Shown: positions 8,043-15,835, counted from the first letter of the stretch. The stretch is DNA of 43,525 nt from Clostridia bacterium (GCA_030533005.1 JAUNJX010000015.1:1-43525), one strand, 5' to 3'. A program made the numbers and translations. The notes: a model not told the origin generated them from the letters alone.

Positions 8043-9555
8043 GGCTAACCCCTCTTGCACACTCTAAAACCAGTTCTTCTTCGGTTACCGCATCGTTTGC
8101 GTGCTCCGCGATGATCTTTCCGTCGCGCATAACGAGTATCCTGTGGCTCATGCCCAGTATCTCCGGCGCTTCGGAGGAAACAAGGATCACGGAGGTTCCC
8201 GTTTCTTCGATCAGCTTGACGATCAGCTCGTAGATCTCAGCCTTCGCGCCAATGTCCACGCCGCGCGTCGGCTCGTCAAGCAGCAATATCGGCGCGTCGG
8301 TAAGCATCCACTTGGAAAGAACGACCTTTTGCTGATTGCCGCCGCTAAGGTGCCCGGCTCTCTGGTTGGGCCCTTCGGCCTTGATGAGAAAGCGTTGGAA
8401 CGCTTCGGCAACCAGCTTGTTTTCCGTCTTGAAGCGCATCATCCCGGCCACGGGAATGGATATGCGCGAGAGGATCGGCATCGTCAGATTGTGCTTGATG
8501 TTCATCTTGAGCACCAAGCCCTCCTCGCGGCGGTTTTCCGTGAGGAAGCCTATGCCGTGCCGCATCGCGTCCTTGGGGCTGTGGATCACGCACGGCTTTC
8601 CGTTGAGCACGGTTTCGCCCTCATAGAGCGGATCCAACCCAAACACGGCTCTCAAAAGCTCCGAGCGCCCCGCGCCCACCAGGCCGAATACGCCGAGTAT
8701 CTCGCCCTTCCTGAGCGAAAAGCTTACCTTGTCGAGCTTTTTGTTCTTATAATCCTTGGCCTCCAGGATGATCTGGGCGTCCTTGTCGGGCGCGGGCGGC
8801 AGCTGCGGGAAATACTGGTTAAGGCGCCTGCCTATGACGGCGTGCGTAAGATCCTCGTTGCTCACCTCGCTGGTGGGCTTTGTCCATACGGCCTTGCCGT
8901 CGCGCAGCACCGTTACGCTGTCGCAAATTTCAAATATTTCGTCAAACTTGTGGGAAATGTAGATGATGCAAACATCCTGCTGCTTCAGCTGCCGAATGAT
9001 CTCAAAGAGCTTCTTGGTTTCGCCGGTCGTCAGGGAGGACGTGGGTTCGTCAAGTATCAGGATGCGCGCGCCCATGCTGAGCACCTTTGCGATCTCCACC
9101 AGCTGCTGTTCGGCAATGCTGAGTTCCTCCACCGTTACGGTCGGCGCAAAATCCAAGCCGACCATGCGCAGCCACTTGACCGCCTCCTCATTCTTGGTCT
9201 TGTCATCTACAAAGCCCAGAGGCTTTTTGGTCGGCAGGCGCCACATGAAGATGTTTTCGGCCAGGCTAAGGCTGTTGAACAGCTTCAGCTCCTGATGCAC
9301 GAAGCCTATGCCGGCTTCCCCGGCCTTCAGCGCGTTCGTGATGTGAACCGTCTTTCCGTTGATGATGATGTCGCCCGAATCCTTGGTGTAAAGCCCGCCC
9401 AAAATGTTCATGAGCGTGGACTTGCCCGCTCCGTTTCCGCCCAGCAGGCCGTGAACCTCACCCGCATACGCGGAAAAGCTTACGCCGGACAGTACGCTTA
9501 CGCCTACAAAGCTTTTGTGAATGTCCCTGAATTCCAAATATGCTTGCTTTTCCAT
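8029..9555 (-). CDS. sugar ABC transporter ATPase with two nucleotide-binding domains
   Basis: A 508-residue RbsA/MglA/XylG-type protein. Domain 1 (about 5-240): Walker A GGNGAGKST, signature replaced by the family-typical LSIAEQQLVEIAK, Walker B ILILDEPTSSLT. Domain 2 (about 255-500): degenerate Walker A GLVGAGRSE, signature LSGGNQQKVVLSKW, Walker B ILLLDEPTRGVD. This asymmetry is normal for the carbohydrate CUT2 family. It powers the two permeases of the operon. Start supported by AGGAGA 5 nt before ATG; its end overlaps the permease start. Confidence 0.95.
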   Translation of the reverse strand: MEKQAYLEFRDIHKSFVGVSVLSGVSFSAYAGEVHGLLGGNGAGKSTLMNILGGLYTKDSGDIIINGKTVHITNALKAGEAGIGFVHQELKLFNSLSLAENIFMWRLPTKKPLGFVDDKTKNEEAVKWLRMVGLDFAPTVTVEELSIAEQQLVEIAKVLSMGARILILDEPTSSLTTGETKKLFEIIRQLKQQDVCIIYISHKFDEIFEICDSVTVLRDGKAVWTKPTSEVSNEDLTHAVIGRRLNQYFPQLPPAPDKDAQIILEAKDYKNKKLDKVSFSLRKGEILGVFGLVGAGRSELLRAVFGLDPLYEGETVLNGKPCVIHSPKDAMRHGIGFLTENRREEGLVLKMNIKHNLTMPILSRISIPVAGMMRFKTENKLVAEAFQRFLIKAEGPNQRAGHLSGGNQQKVVLSKWMLTDAPILLLDEPTRGVDIGAKAEIYELIVKLIEETGTSVILVSSEAPEILGMSHRILVMRDGKIIAEHANDAVTEEELVLECARGVSHEEQ

Positions 9556-9602
9556 TGCGCTCTCCTATACCTATATAAATCAGCGATTTGATTTGCCATC
9601 CA

Positions 9603-9643
9603 TTAACATGCCTTTAACGTGTCTCCAGCGTGCCTTTAACGTG
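9603..9643. repeat. short tandem duplication at a gene end
   Basis: TGCCTTTAACGTG occurs at 9609-9621 and again at 9631-9643 (22-bp period), with a partial third TTAACATG at 9603-9610. The right copy spans the last codons and stop of the reductase gene at 9636, so the gene's 3' end has been copied once into the spacer before the ATPase gene. Confidence 0.6.
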
Positions 9644-10517
9644 CCGTACCGTCCGATGCGCGCAGCGCCTTCACCGCCGCAAAGATATCCTCGCCCGGGT
9701 ATAAGCGCATGGCCTTATCAAATACTTTCGCCGTTCCCTCGCACGCGCCCAGCCGCAGTTCTTCCTTCGCGGCCAGCTCCAGCACAAGGTTGATATCCTT
9801 GTCCAGAATGCTAAGGGGGTTGTTGGTTCCCGTGTACACCTTGTCAAGCACACACTTTTCGGTAATATGCAAAAGAGGGCTTGAGGAAGGGCTGTTTGCA
9901 AACACGCGATGCATCTCGTTCATGTCAAGCCCCGCGTTCTGCGCCAGCGCGACCACCTCGAAAGCGGTTTCAAACGTCAGGCTGAACAAAGCCTGCAAGC
10001 AGGACTTCGCCTTTTGCGCGTCCCCGGGCGTTTTGCTGATAAAGTAGAGCTCCGCGCTCATATCGCGCAGCAGACCCTCCACCGGCGCAAACGCTGCGTC
10101 ATCCGCGGCGACCATGATGTGCACGCAGCCGTTTTCCGCGTCCTCGCAGTTCCCCATCATCGTCGCGTCCAGCAGGTGTATGTCGCGCTTGGCAAGCGCC
10201 GGGCGTATGGCGTCGACAGCGTCGCAGCCTACCGAGCACATCACCAGCACGGCCTTGCCCGCCGGCATGGTTGAAAGAAGCGACTGTTCGCCGCAGACCG
10301 CGCCGCGCACCTGCTCCCCGTTGAATACGAGCAGCAGCACCGCGTCCGCCTGTGCGCCCACCTGTGCGCAGCTCTCACAGAAACGACCGCCCAGCGCTTC
10401 AAGCGCCGCCCTTTTTTCCGGATTGACGTCATAGCCCAAAACCTCGTAACCCTTTTTGACGAGATGTTTGGAAAACGCCATCCCCATCAGTCCCAGTCCT
10501 ATTATACCGACCTTCAT
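9636..10517 (-). CDS. NAD(P)-dependent beta-hydroxyacid dehydrogenase (3-hydroxyisobutyrate dehydrogenase family)
   Basis: A 293-residue reductase. The N-terminal Rossmann domain opens MKVGIIGLGLMGMAFSKHL with the GxGxxG cofactor motif, then DVNPEKR at the end of strand two. A C-terminal all-helical 6PGDH-like domain contains the catalytic-lysine region GDAQKAKSCLQAL. Substrate-loop motifs are less canonical than in 3-hydroxyisobutyrate dehydrogenase (the usual DAPVSGG is replaced by DATMMGN), so a branched or sugar-derived hydroxyacid is possible, as for threonate dehydrogenase LtnD. The ATG at 10517 follows GGAGG by 5 nt; an in-frame start further upstream lacks such a site. It lies between the oxidase and transporter genes. 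Confidence 0.85.
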   Translation of the reverse strand: MKVGIIGLGLMGMAFSKHLVKKGYEVLGYDVNPEKRAALEALGGRFCESCAQVGAQADAVLLLVFNGEQVRGAVCGEQSLLSTMPAGKAVLVMCSVGCDAVDAIRPALAKRDIHLLDATMMGNCEDAENGCVHIMVAADDAAFAPVEGLLRDMSAELYFISKTPGDAQKAKSCLQALFSLTFETAFEVVALAQNAGLDMNEMHRVFANSPSSSPLLHITEKCVLDKVYTGTNNPLSILDKDINLVLELAAKEELRLGACEGTAKVFDKAMRLYPGEDIFAAVKALRASDGTAR

Positions 10518-10555
10518 ACGTCCTCCGTTACTTATTCGATATGCTACGCCGCGCT

Positions 10556-11629
10556 TTAGTCGTTGGTAATCGCAACGTGGTCTTTTGTAATATCCGCAAG
10601 CGTGCGGCATCCGGTCATGCGCATGGCGTTTTGCAGCTCCCAGATGAGCTTTTGCGAATACAAGGCAACGCCCCGCGCTTCGCCGCCCTCCGCCGCGATC
10701 AGATATGGGCGACCCACCATGACCGCGTCGGCGCCAAGAGCGAGCATCTTGAAAACGTCCTCGCCGTGACGCACGCCGCCGTCTACAAATATCTTCATGC
10801 GCCCGCCCACCGCGGCCTTGATGGCGGGGAGCACCTCTACGGTGCTGAGCGACTGATCCATCGAATTGCCCGCGTGATTCGAGATCACGATGCCGGACGC
10901 GCCGGCCTCCATGGCCTTTAGCGCGCCGCGCGCCGTCATGATGCCCTTAAGGATATACGGGGTTTTCGCAACGGAAAAAATGTCCTTGATCTGTGCCGGA
11001 GACTTGGTATACGTTTTGCCGTGCCCGTTGATGGACAAATACGGCAGACCCACGCAGTCGATATCATGGCCGATCGCCATGCAGCCGACCTCCTCCGCCA
11101 TCCGGATTTTTTTCTGAATTTCTTCCTTTGTCCACGACTTGATCGCGGGTATGCCCACGCCCTGCTCCTCCTTGAGCGCCCTTAAAGGATCGGTATACGC
11201 CAGCTCGCCCAGCGTATCCGGCGTCCAGGAGAATATGCCGGCCTCCCGGCAGCCCGTGAGCAGCGCTTTATTAAAAAGGTAATCATCCTCGAAATGCGTG
11301 CTGGGATTGAAGCCGTGCACGTTGCCAAAGGGCGCGCACATGATGGGTGCGCGGAAGGTATGCCCGTACAGCTCGACGGACGCATCGATCTCGGTACCGT
11401 CGCCGCCGTCGTACAGCGTGTCATAGATCAGCCGTACCTTTTGCAGCTGCTTATAGTTTCTTTCCGCGGAGCCAGATCGCTCCGAGGAAACCATATCGCA
11501 GTTTACGCTGTTGCAAATGCGGCACGCCCTGCAGTGTGCAGCCATATACGGCCGGGCGTCCTTCCATACCGTTTTCAGTTCTTCCAATACCGCAGGGTAA
11601 TCCATGGAGATAATGGCTTGATTCATCAT
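10556..11629 (-). CDS. FMN-dependent alpha-hydroxyacid oxidase/dehydrogenase
   Basis: A 357-residue TIM-barrel flavoenzyme of the FMN_dh family (lactate/glycolate oxidase relatives), first gene of the operon. An N-terminal cluster Cys33, Cys36, Cys39, Cys44 (CRACRICNSVNC) resembles the Cys-rich N-terminus of clostridial members and could hold a metal. FMN-binding stretches include APIMCAPFGNVHG, FVDGGVRHGEDVFK and LGADAVMVGRP. The catalytic His is kept in SNHAGNSMD near residue 250, but the usual SNHGGRQLD arginine, which binds the substrate carboxylate, is replaced by Asn. AGAGG precedes ATG 11629. It probably oxidises a hydroxyacid or related alcohol; substrate unknown. Confidence 0.85.
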   Translation of the reverse strand: MMNQAIISMDYPAVLEELKTVWKDARPYMAAHCRACRICNSVNCDMVSSERSGSAERNYKQLQKVRLIYDTLYDGGDGTEIDASVELYGHTFRAPIMCAPFGNVHGFNPSTHFEDDYLFNKALLTGCREAGIFSWTPDTLGELAYTDPLRALKEEQGVGIPAIKSWTKEEIQKKIRMAEEVGCMAIGHDIDCVGLPYLSINGHGKTYTKSPAQIKDIFSVAKTPYILKGIMTARGALKAMEAGASGIVISNHAGNSMDQSLSTVEVLPAIKAAVGGRMKIFVDGGVRHGEDVFKMLALGADAVMVGRPYLIAAEGGEARGVALYSQKLIWELQNAMRMTGCRTLADITKDHVAITND

Positions 11630-11651
11630 TTTGTGCACCTCTTTTGATGAA

Positions 11652-11680
11652 ATGATAACTCATGCGTCGAATATTGTCAA
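11652..11680 (-). promoter_or_regulatory. strong sigma-A promoter of the eight-gene operon
   Basis: On the minus strand: -35 TTGACA (11675-11680), 17-bp spacer, -10 TATCAT (11652-11657). Transcription should start near 11645, 16 nt before the oxidase ATG. The -10 region lies in ATGATAACTCAT (11652-11663), an ATGA/TCAT inverted repeat that could be an operator. Confidence 0.75.
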
Positions 11681-11693
11681 CAGAATTTATGTT

Positions 11694-11729
11694 TTTTATC
11701 ATTTTTATCATTTACGTCATTTTTTGATA
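11694..11729. promoter_or_regulatory. 9-bp-period repeat array between divergent promoters
   Basis: Four consecutive 9-mers: TTTTATCAT, TTTTATCAT, TTACGTCAT and TTTTTGATA. They lie exactly between the -35 boxes of the operon promoter and the LacI promoter. A nearly identical TTATCA tract lies before the second unit at 12924-12940, so this is a probable binding site for the LacI-family protein or another shared regulator. Confidence 0.5.
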
Positions 11730-11736
11730 GATATTC

Positions 11737-11765
11737 TTGACTATTATCGCATGATCTGTTATTTT
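11737..11765 (+). promoter_or_regulatory. promoter of the LacI-family gene
   Basis: -35 TTGACT (11737-11742), 17-bp spacer, -10 TATTTT (11760-11765). The leader to the ATG at 11838 is about 65 nt and contains a CGGCGA/TCGCCG inverted repeat (about 11785-11809). Confidence 0.5.
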
Positions 11766-11837
11766 GTTGTTATATATGGATGTGACGGCGACTGCACAAG
11801 AATCGCCGCAGATTACAATGCTAAAGGGACAGGGAAT

Positions 11838-12869
11838 ATGACCGTAAGGAAACCAACTATCGTCGATGTGGCAAAGATCAGCGGCGTTTCGCCCGTAACT
11901 GTTTCCAGAGTGATCGCAAACAGCGGCGCGGTGCGCGAACGCACCCGCAAAGCGGTGCTGGACGCCATGGTAAGCCTGAATTATCCGCTCCCGCCTTTTA
12001 CCGAGCCCGCCGCCATGCCTCACTATATCGCCATACTGATCGACGACATTTTCAACCAGCACTACCTGTCATTGGCCTTGGATATCTCCGACAGCCTTTA
12101 CGCCGCCGGCTATCTCTCCCTCATCTGCCGCAGCAACAGCAGGAGCATAAACGATTATTTGAAGCTGTATCCGGATAACGCCTCCGGCTTTATCGCCATT
12201 TCCCTCTTGGGCGAGCAGGCAGAAGCCATCAGCGCCGCCTGCGCCGCCGGCATACCGCTTGTCGCCATCCACCGGTGCCCCATGTTTTCATCGGCGCACT
12301 CCATCATCGCCGACGACTATTCCAACGCCTACCTTGCCATGGAGCACCTTGTTTCCCTCGGCCACACGGATATCGCCATCATCAACCATCCGCAGTATTC
12401 CGCCGGCGTTCACGAGGCCGTCATGGGCTACCGTGACGCCGTCGCCTGCTTCGGCGCCGTGGACGACGACAATTACATCTTCTATTCCAACATGGAGCAA
12501 AAGGACGCGGAGAGCATCTTCTCCTACATTCGCGCCATGTACCCGCAGGTCACCGCGATCATCTGCGCCAACGAAAGCGTCGCGCAGGCGATCACCGATT
12601 CCGCCGTTTCCGTGGGACTTTCCGTGCCGCAGGACATCAGCATCATCACCTTTGATATTTCCACCGACGTTTCGGCTAAGCTCGGCCACTGCTGCTTTAC
12701 GGCGGTCGGCGCGCCCTATTCTCTTTTCGCGGAAGAAGCCGTGAAAACCATCCTCCGGTTTATAGACCGGCCGCGAGAATTCCTCAACGGCGAAAATTCT
12801 TTCTACAGGGTCATTCTCAAATCCAAGCTGTTTATAGGCTATAGCACCGCGGCGGCGAAACGGCGGTAA
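11838..12869 (+). CDS. LacI-family transcriptional regulator
   Basis: A 343-residue regulator. Residues 5-27 form the helix-turn-helix (PTIVDVAKISGVSPVTVSRV), followed by the hinge helix and a periplasmic-binding-protein-like sensor domain (HYIAILIDDIFNQHYLSLAL, ISLLGEQAEAISAAC, IIADDYSNAYLAMEHL, ISIITFDISTDV). The hinge is shorter in the usual LNY-P-N pattern (SLNYPLPPF). The ATG at 11838 is chosen because the helix-turn-helix starts directly after it and AGGGACAGGG precedes it; the in-frame extension upstream encodes promoter DNA. It is divergent from the eight-gene operon and directly upstream of the LarA-like unit, so it very likely controls both in response to the imported substrate. Confidence 0.92.
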   Translation: MTVRKPTIVDVAKISGVSPVTVSRVIANSGAVRERTRKAVLDAMVSLNYPLPPFTEPAAMPHYIAILIDDIFNQHYLSLALDISDSLYAAGYLSLICRSNSRSINDYLKLYPDNASGFIAISLLGEQAEAISAACAAGIPLVAIHRCPMFSSAHSIIADDYSNAYLAMEHLVSLGHTDIAIINHPQYSAGVHEAVMGYRDAVACFGAVDDDNYIFYSNMEQKDAESIFSYIRAMYPQVTAIICANESVAQAITDSAVSVGLSVPQDISIITFDISTDVSAKLGHCCFTAVGAPYSLFAEEAVKTILRFIDRPREFLNGENSFYRVILKSKLFIGYSTAAAKRR

Positions 12870-12923
12870 CGCCTTGTTTCCCGCCCCTCTGTCGGACGCT
12901 CTCCCCCGCGTCCGCGTTGTTCC

Positions 12924-12940
12924 TTTATCATTTTTTATCA
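12924..12940. promoter_or_regulatory. TTATCA motif upstream of the LarA-like unit
   Basis: TTTATCATTTTTTATCA differs by a single inserted T from TTTATCATTTTTATCA at 11695-11710. It lies 36 bp upstream of the -35 box at 12976. Further TGATA and TTATCA elements follow at 13001-13018 and 13043-13048, including AATGATAACATT (AATG/CATT inverted repeat) around 13011. These are candidate operators shared with the divergent operon. Confidence 0.5.
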
Positions 12941-12975
12941 CTTCTTTTCTATCGTTTCTTGTACAAACGCGTATT

Positions 12976-13004
12976 TTGTAGTTGTAATTCCACAAAACTA
13001 TGAT
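12976..13004 (+). promoter_or_regulatory. promoter of the LarA-like/amidase/VOC unit
   Basis: -35 TTGTAG (12976-12981), 17-bp spacer, -10 TATGAT (12999-13004). An overlapping alternative is TTGTAA (12982-12987), 16-bp spacer, TAGAAT (13004-13009). The 204-bp gap between the LacI gene and the LarA-like start holds this promoter and the repeated TTATCA motifs. Confidence 0.5.
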
Positions 13005-13073
13005 AGAATAAATGATAACATTCGTCTTTCATTGATGAATTCTTATCATTTTTGAGCATTGAGGTGGTTTCGC

Positions 13074-14357
13074 ATGATGTATACCGGAAGCGATCAGATC
13101 CAAAGTCTTGTGAAAGACGCCTTCATCCCGCGTTTTGCGCGGGTGCGGCAAGCCTTCGCCCGCCCGCGCGTAGACGACATACCTGCCGAGCTTGCAAAGG
13201 AATTGTCCCGCCCGGCGCTTGCACAGGCCGTCAAGCCCGGCATGCGCATCGCCATAACGGCAGGCAGCCGGGGCGTTGCAAACATACCGCTGATCCTCCG
13301 GGAGATCGGCGCCTTGCTCAAAGCGCGCGGCGCGATTCCCTTCATCGTTCCCGCCATGGGAAGCCACGGCGGCGCCACGGCGGAGGGGCAGCGCCAGCTC
13401 ATCGAAAGCTACGGCATCACCGAGGATTTTTGCGGCATGCCCATCCTTTCCTCCATGGAGGTCATACAGATCGGCGCCACGGAGGCGGGCGAGCCCGTAT
13501 GCATAGACCGCAACGCCGCCCAGGCCGACGGCATCATCGTGGTCGGCCGCGTCAAGGCGCACACGGATTTTCACGGCCCGTATGAAAGCGGCCTTATGAA
13601 GATGATGGTGATCGGCCTTGGCAAGCAGCACGGCGCGGAGCTGTTCCACGCGCGCGGCTGCGCGCAATACGCCAAGCGCCTACCCGAATACGGCAAGGCG
13701 ATACTCAAGCACGCGCCGGTGCTCTTTGGCGTCGCGCTGATCGAAAACGCCTATGACGAGACCGCGATGATCGCCGCGCTCACGCCCGAGGAAATCATAG
13801 AAAAGGAGCCCGGCCTGCTCTTGAAGGCCAAGACGCTTATGGGCAAGCTTCTTTTCCACGATATCGACCTGCTCATCGTAGACCAGATCGGGAAGGAAAT
13901 ATCCGGCGAGGGCATGGATCCCAACGTGACCGGGCGCTTTGCCACCCCTTACGCAAGCGGCGGCTCCGACGCCAAATCCGTCTGCGTGCTCGACCTTACC
14001 GACAACAGCCACGGCGCTTTTGTGGGCATCGGCATGGCGGACGTCACCACCATGCGGGTCTACAACAAGGCGGACTTTGAAAAGTCCTACGTCAATCAGC
14101 TTACAAGCACCATCTTCCTCCCCTCCAAATTCCCCATCGTGCTGGAAAACGACCGCACCGCCATACAGGCGTGTTTGAAATACTGCGGCGACAACAATAA
14201 AAACGACCCCCGCGTCGTCCGCATTCTGGATACGAAGCATTTGGAGGAGATCCTGATCTCCGAAGCCCTGCTCGGCGATGCGGCGGCGCATCCCGACGTC
14301 ACGATCCTGTCCGACCCGCGCAGCCTCGTTTTTGATTCTGACGGCAATCTGTTTTAG
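13074..14357 (+). CDS. LarA-like nickel-pincer-type racemase/epimerase (DUF2088 family)
   Basis: A 427-residue protein of the lactate racemase LarA superfamily. SHGG (His98) corresponds to the proton-transfer histidine region of LarA. Lys176 (ESGLMKMM) and His192 (GAELFHARG) have the same 16-residue spacing as Lys184 and His200 of lactobacillar LarA, which bind the nickel-pincer nucleotide. His163/His167 (KAHTDFHG) supply the other catalytic histidine. Known members racemise lactate, malate or hydroxyglutarate, or epimerise C2 of sugar acids. The cofactor needs LarB, LarC and LarE, none of which is in the window. The ATG at 13074 follows GAGGTGG by 6 nt; an upstream in-frame TTG does not. First gene of a three-gene unit. 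Confidence 0.8.
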   Translation: MMYTGSDQIQSLVKDAFIPRFARVRQAFARPRVDDIPAELAKELSRPALAQAVKPGMRIAITAGSRGVANIPLILREIGALLKARGAIPFIVPAMGSHGGATAEGQRQLIESYGITEDFCGMPILSSMEVIQIGATEAGEPVCIDRNAAQADGIIVVGRVKAHTDFHGPYESGLMKMMVIGLGKQHGAELFHARGCAQYAKRLPEYGKAILKHAPVLFGVALIENAYDETAMIAALTPEEIIEKEPGLLLKAKTLMGKLLFHDIDLLIVDQIGKEISGEGMDPNVTGRFATPYASGGSDAKSVCVLDLTDNSHGAFVGIGMADVTTMRVYNKADFEKSYVNQLTSTIFLPSKFPIVLENDRTAIQACLKYCGDNNKNDPRVVRILDTKHLEEILISEALLGDAAAHPDVTILSDPRSLVFDSDGNLF

Positions 14358-14397
14358 ATTGCGCCCGGAATAATGATTGAAAAGGAGAAATCGATCC

Positions 14398-15291
14398 ATG
14401 TTTAAAGTAGACCCTTCCAAGCAAATACACTGGTACAGCCCCTGGAGCGTTCCCGTCGGGCGCGTCGATCCCGGCGAGATCGTCACCTTCACCTGTCAGG
14501 ACACATGGAATGACGTCATGACCACCACCTCGACCATACAGGCGCGCGCCATGCTCGGCCATCCCATCAATCCCGTAAACGGCCCGGTGTATGTAAACGG
14601 CGCTATGCCCGGCGACACGCTGAAGATCACCATTGAGGACGTCCGCGTCACCTCGGACGCCACGCTGATCTGCAACGACATTCAGGTCAGCCGCGCGTTC
14701 CGCAAGTACATCACGGACGACGAGGTCGTAAAATTCCCCATTCACGACGGAAAGGCCGATATGTTCGGCACGATCGTGGAGCTCAAGCCCTTCCCCGGCT
14801 GCCTCGGCGTTGCGCCCGCGGAGCGCATGTCCACCTTGGATCAGGGCAGCTACGGCGGAAATATGGATTGCAAAAAGATGACGAAGGGCACCAAATTGTA
14901 TTTGCCCGTTTCCGTTCCCGGCGCTTTGGTGGCAACGGGCGACATCCACGCCTATCAGGGTGACGGCGAGATCGTCGCGGGTCTTGAGGTCGCGGGCGAG
15001 ATCGATCTTTCCTTTGAGATCATCAAAAACAAGACAGAGCCGTGGCCCATATTGGAAACAGAGGATCGCTGGTATGCCATCGTATCCAGAAACACGCTGG
15101 AGGACGCCGGCATGGACGCCGTGCAGTGCATACAGGAGTTCATCCTCAAGCGCACCGACAAATATACCCCCAACCACCTTATGCTGCTGCTTGCGGAGCT
15201 GGGCGACGTGGAGGTCTGCCAGATGGTGGACACCTATATGACGATGCGCTTCAGCTTTGAAAAGCGCATCGCGCCCGAGCTGCAGTTCTAA
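14398..15291 (+). CDS. acetamidase/formamidase family protein
   Basis: A 297-residue FmdA/AmdA-family protein. Family motifs: GPVYVNGAMPGDTLKITI (residues about 61-78), FPGCLGVAP, GGNMDCKKM, and GALVATGDIHAYQGDGEI, where the Asp, His and Asp/Glu cluster forms the metal site of these amidases. Known members hydrolyse formamide or acetamide to ammonia and the acid; this shorter branch (about 300 residues against about 400 for the classical enzymes) has poorly defined substrates. It starts 40 bp after the LarA-like gene with AAAGGAG ahead of the ATG. In this context it may release ammonia from an amide of the pathway acid, or act as another hydrolase. Confidence 0.85.
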   Translation: MFKVDPSKQIHWYSPWSVPVGRVDPGEIVTFTCQDTWNDVMTTTSTIQARAMLGHPINPVNGPVYVNGAMPGDTLKITIEDVRVTSDATLICNDIQVSRAFRKYITDDEVVKFPIHDGKADMFGTIVELKPFPGCLGVAPAERMSTLDQGSYGGNMDCKKMTKGTKLYLPVSVPGALVATGDIHAYQGDGEIVAGLEVAGEIDLSFEIIKNKTEPWPILETEDRWYAIVSRNTLEDAGMDAVQCIQEFILKRTDKYTPNHLMLLLAELGDVEVCQMVDTYMTMRFSFEKRIAPELQF

Positions 15292-15340
15292 GCATGAGAT
15301 CGCGGCGCAAACGGCTCGCTGGGTTGAAAACGGTATCCAT

Positions 15341-15835
15341 ATGCTAAAAAATGCCGGAACAAGCATCACGCAGATCGGATTTGTAATCCGCGACGGCGAA
15401 AAGGTCAAGCAAGGCATGAAAGCCTTGTTTGGCCTGTCGCCCGCCAAAACACGCCTGACCTGCGAGGATGACGCGCGCCGCTATCATGGCGCGCCGGGGG
15501 ACTTTCAGGCGGAGCTGCTCTACTATCAGTTTGGCGCCCTGGAGCTGGAATTCATCCTTCCCTTGCACGGGCAGAGCATATGGCAGGATTTTCTTGACCT
15601 TCACGGCGAGGGGCTGCATCACATACAAATCGCGGCCGCGGACTGCGATCTTCTCTCCGCGGAGCTTTCCGCGCTGGGCGTTTCCGTTATACAGGAGGGC
15701 GCCTCCGTGTCCAATATCCCGGGCGCCAAATGGCAATACTACGATCTGTCGCCGGCGCTTCCCTTCATTCTGGAGGCCTTCGACGGAAACGCCAAGGCCG
15801 CCGCGTTGGAGGCGCAGGAGGGCAAACCGTCCTAA
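15341..15835 (+). CDS. VOC-superfamily protein (glyoxalase/epimerase-like)
   Basis: A 164-residue vicinal-oxygen-chelate protein with two beta-alpha-beta-beta-beta modules. Metal-ligand candidates are Glu in ALELEFILP, His in GEGLHHIQIA and Glu in FILEAFDG; the usual first His of module one is Gln (SITQIGFVI). The layout is nearest to the Glyoxalase_4/methylmalonyl-CoA epimerase group. ATG 15341 is the first in-frame start that fits the fold, but the ribosome binding site is weak and the gene may depend on coupling to the amidase 49 bp upstream. Probably an isomerase, epimerase or lyase in the same pathway. No terminator was seen after it. Confidence 0.75.
   Translation: MLKNAGTSITQIGFVIRDGEKVKQGMKALFGLSPAKTRLTCEDDARRYHGAPGDFQAELLYYQFGALELEFILPLHGQSIWQDFLDLHGEGLHHIQIAAADCDLLSAELSALGVSVIQEGASVSNIPGAKWQYYDLSPALPFILEAFDGNAKAAALEAQEGKPS

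Noticed and set aside
8101..9591. Plus-strand open frame of 496 codons opposite the ABC ATPase gene
   Set aside because: The minus strand encodes all Walker and signature motifs; the antisense frame is a codon-bias artefact.
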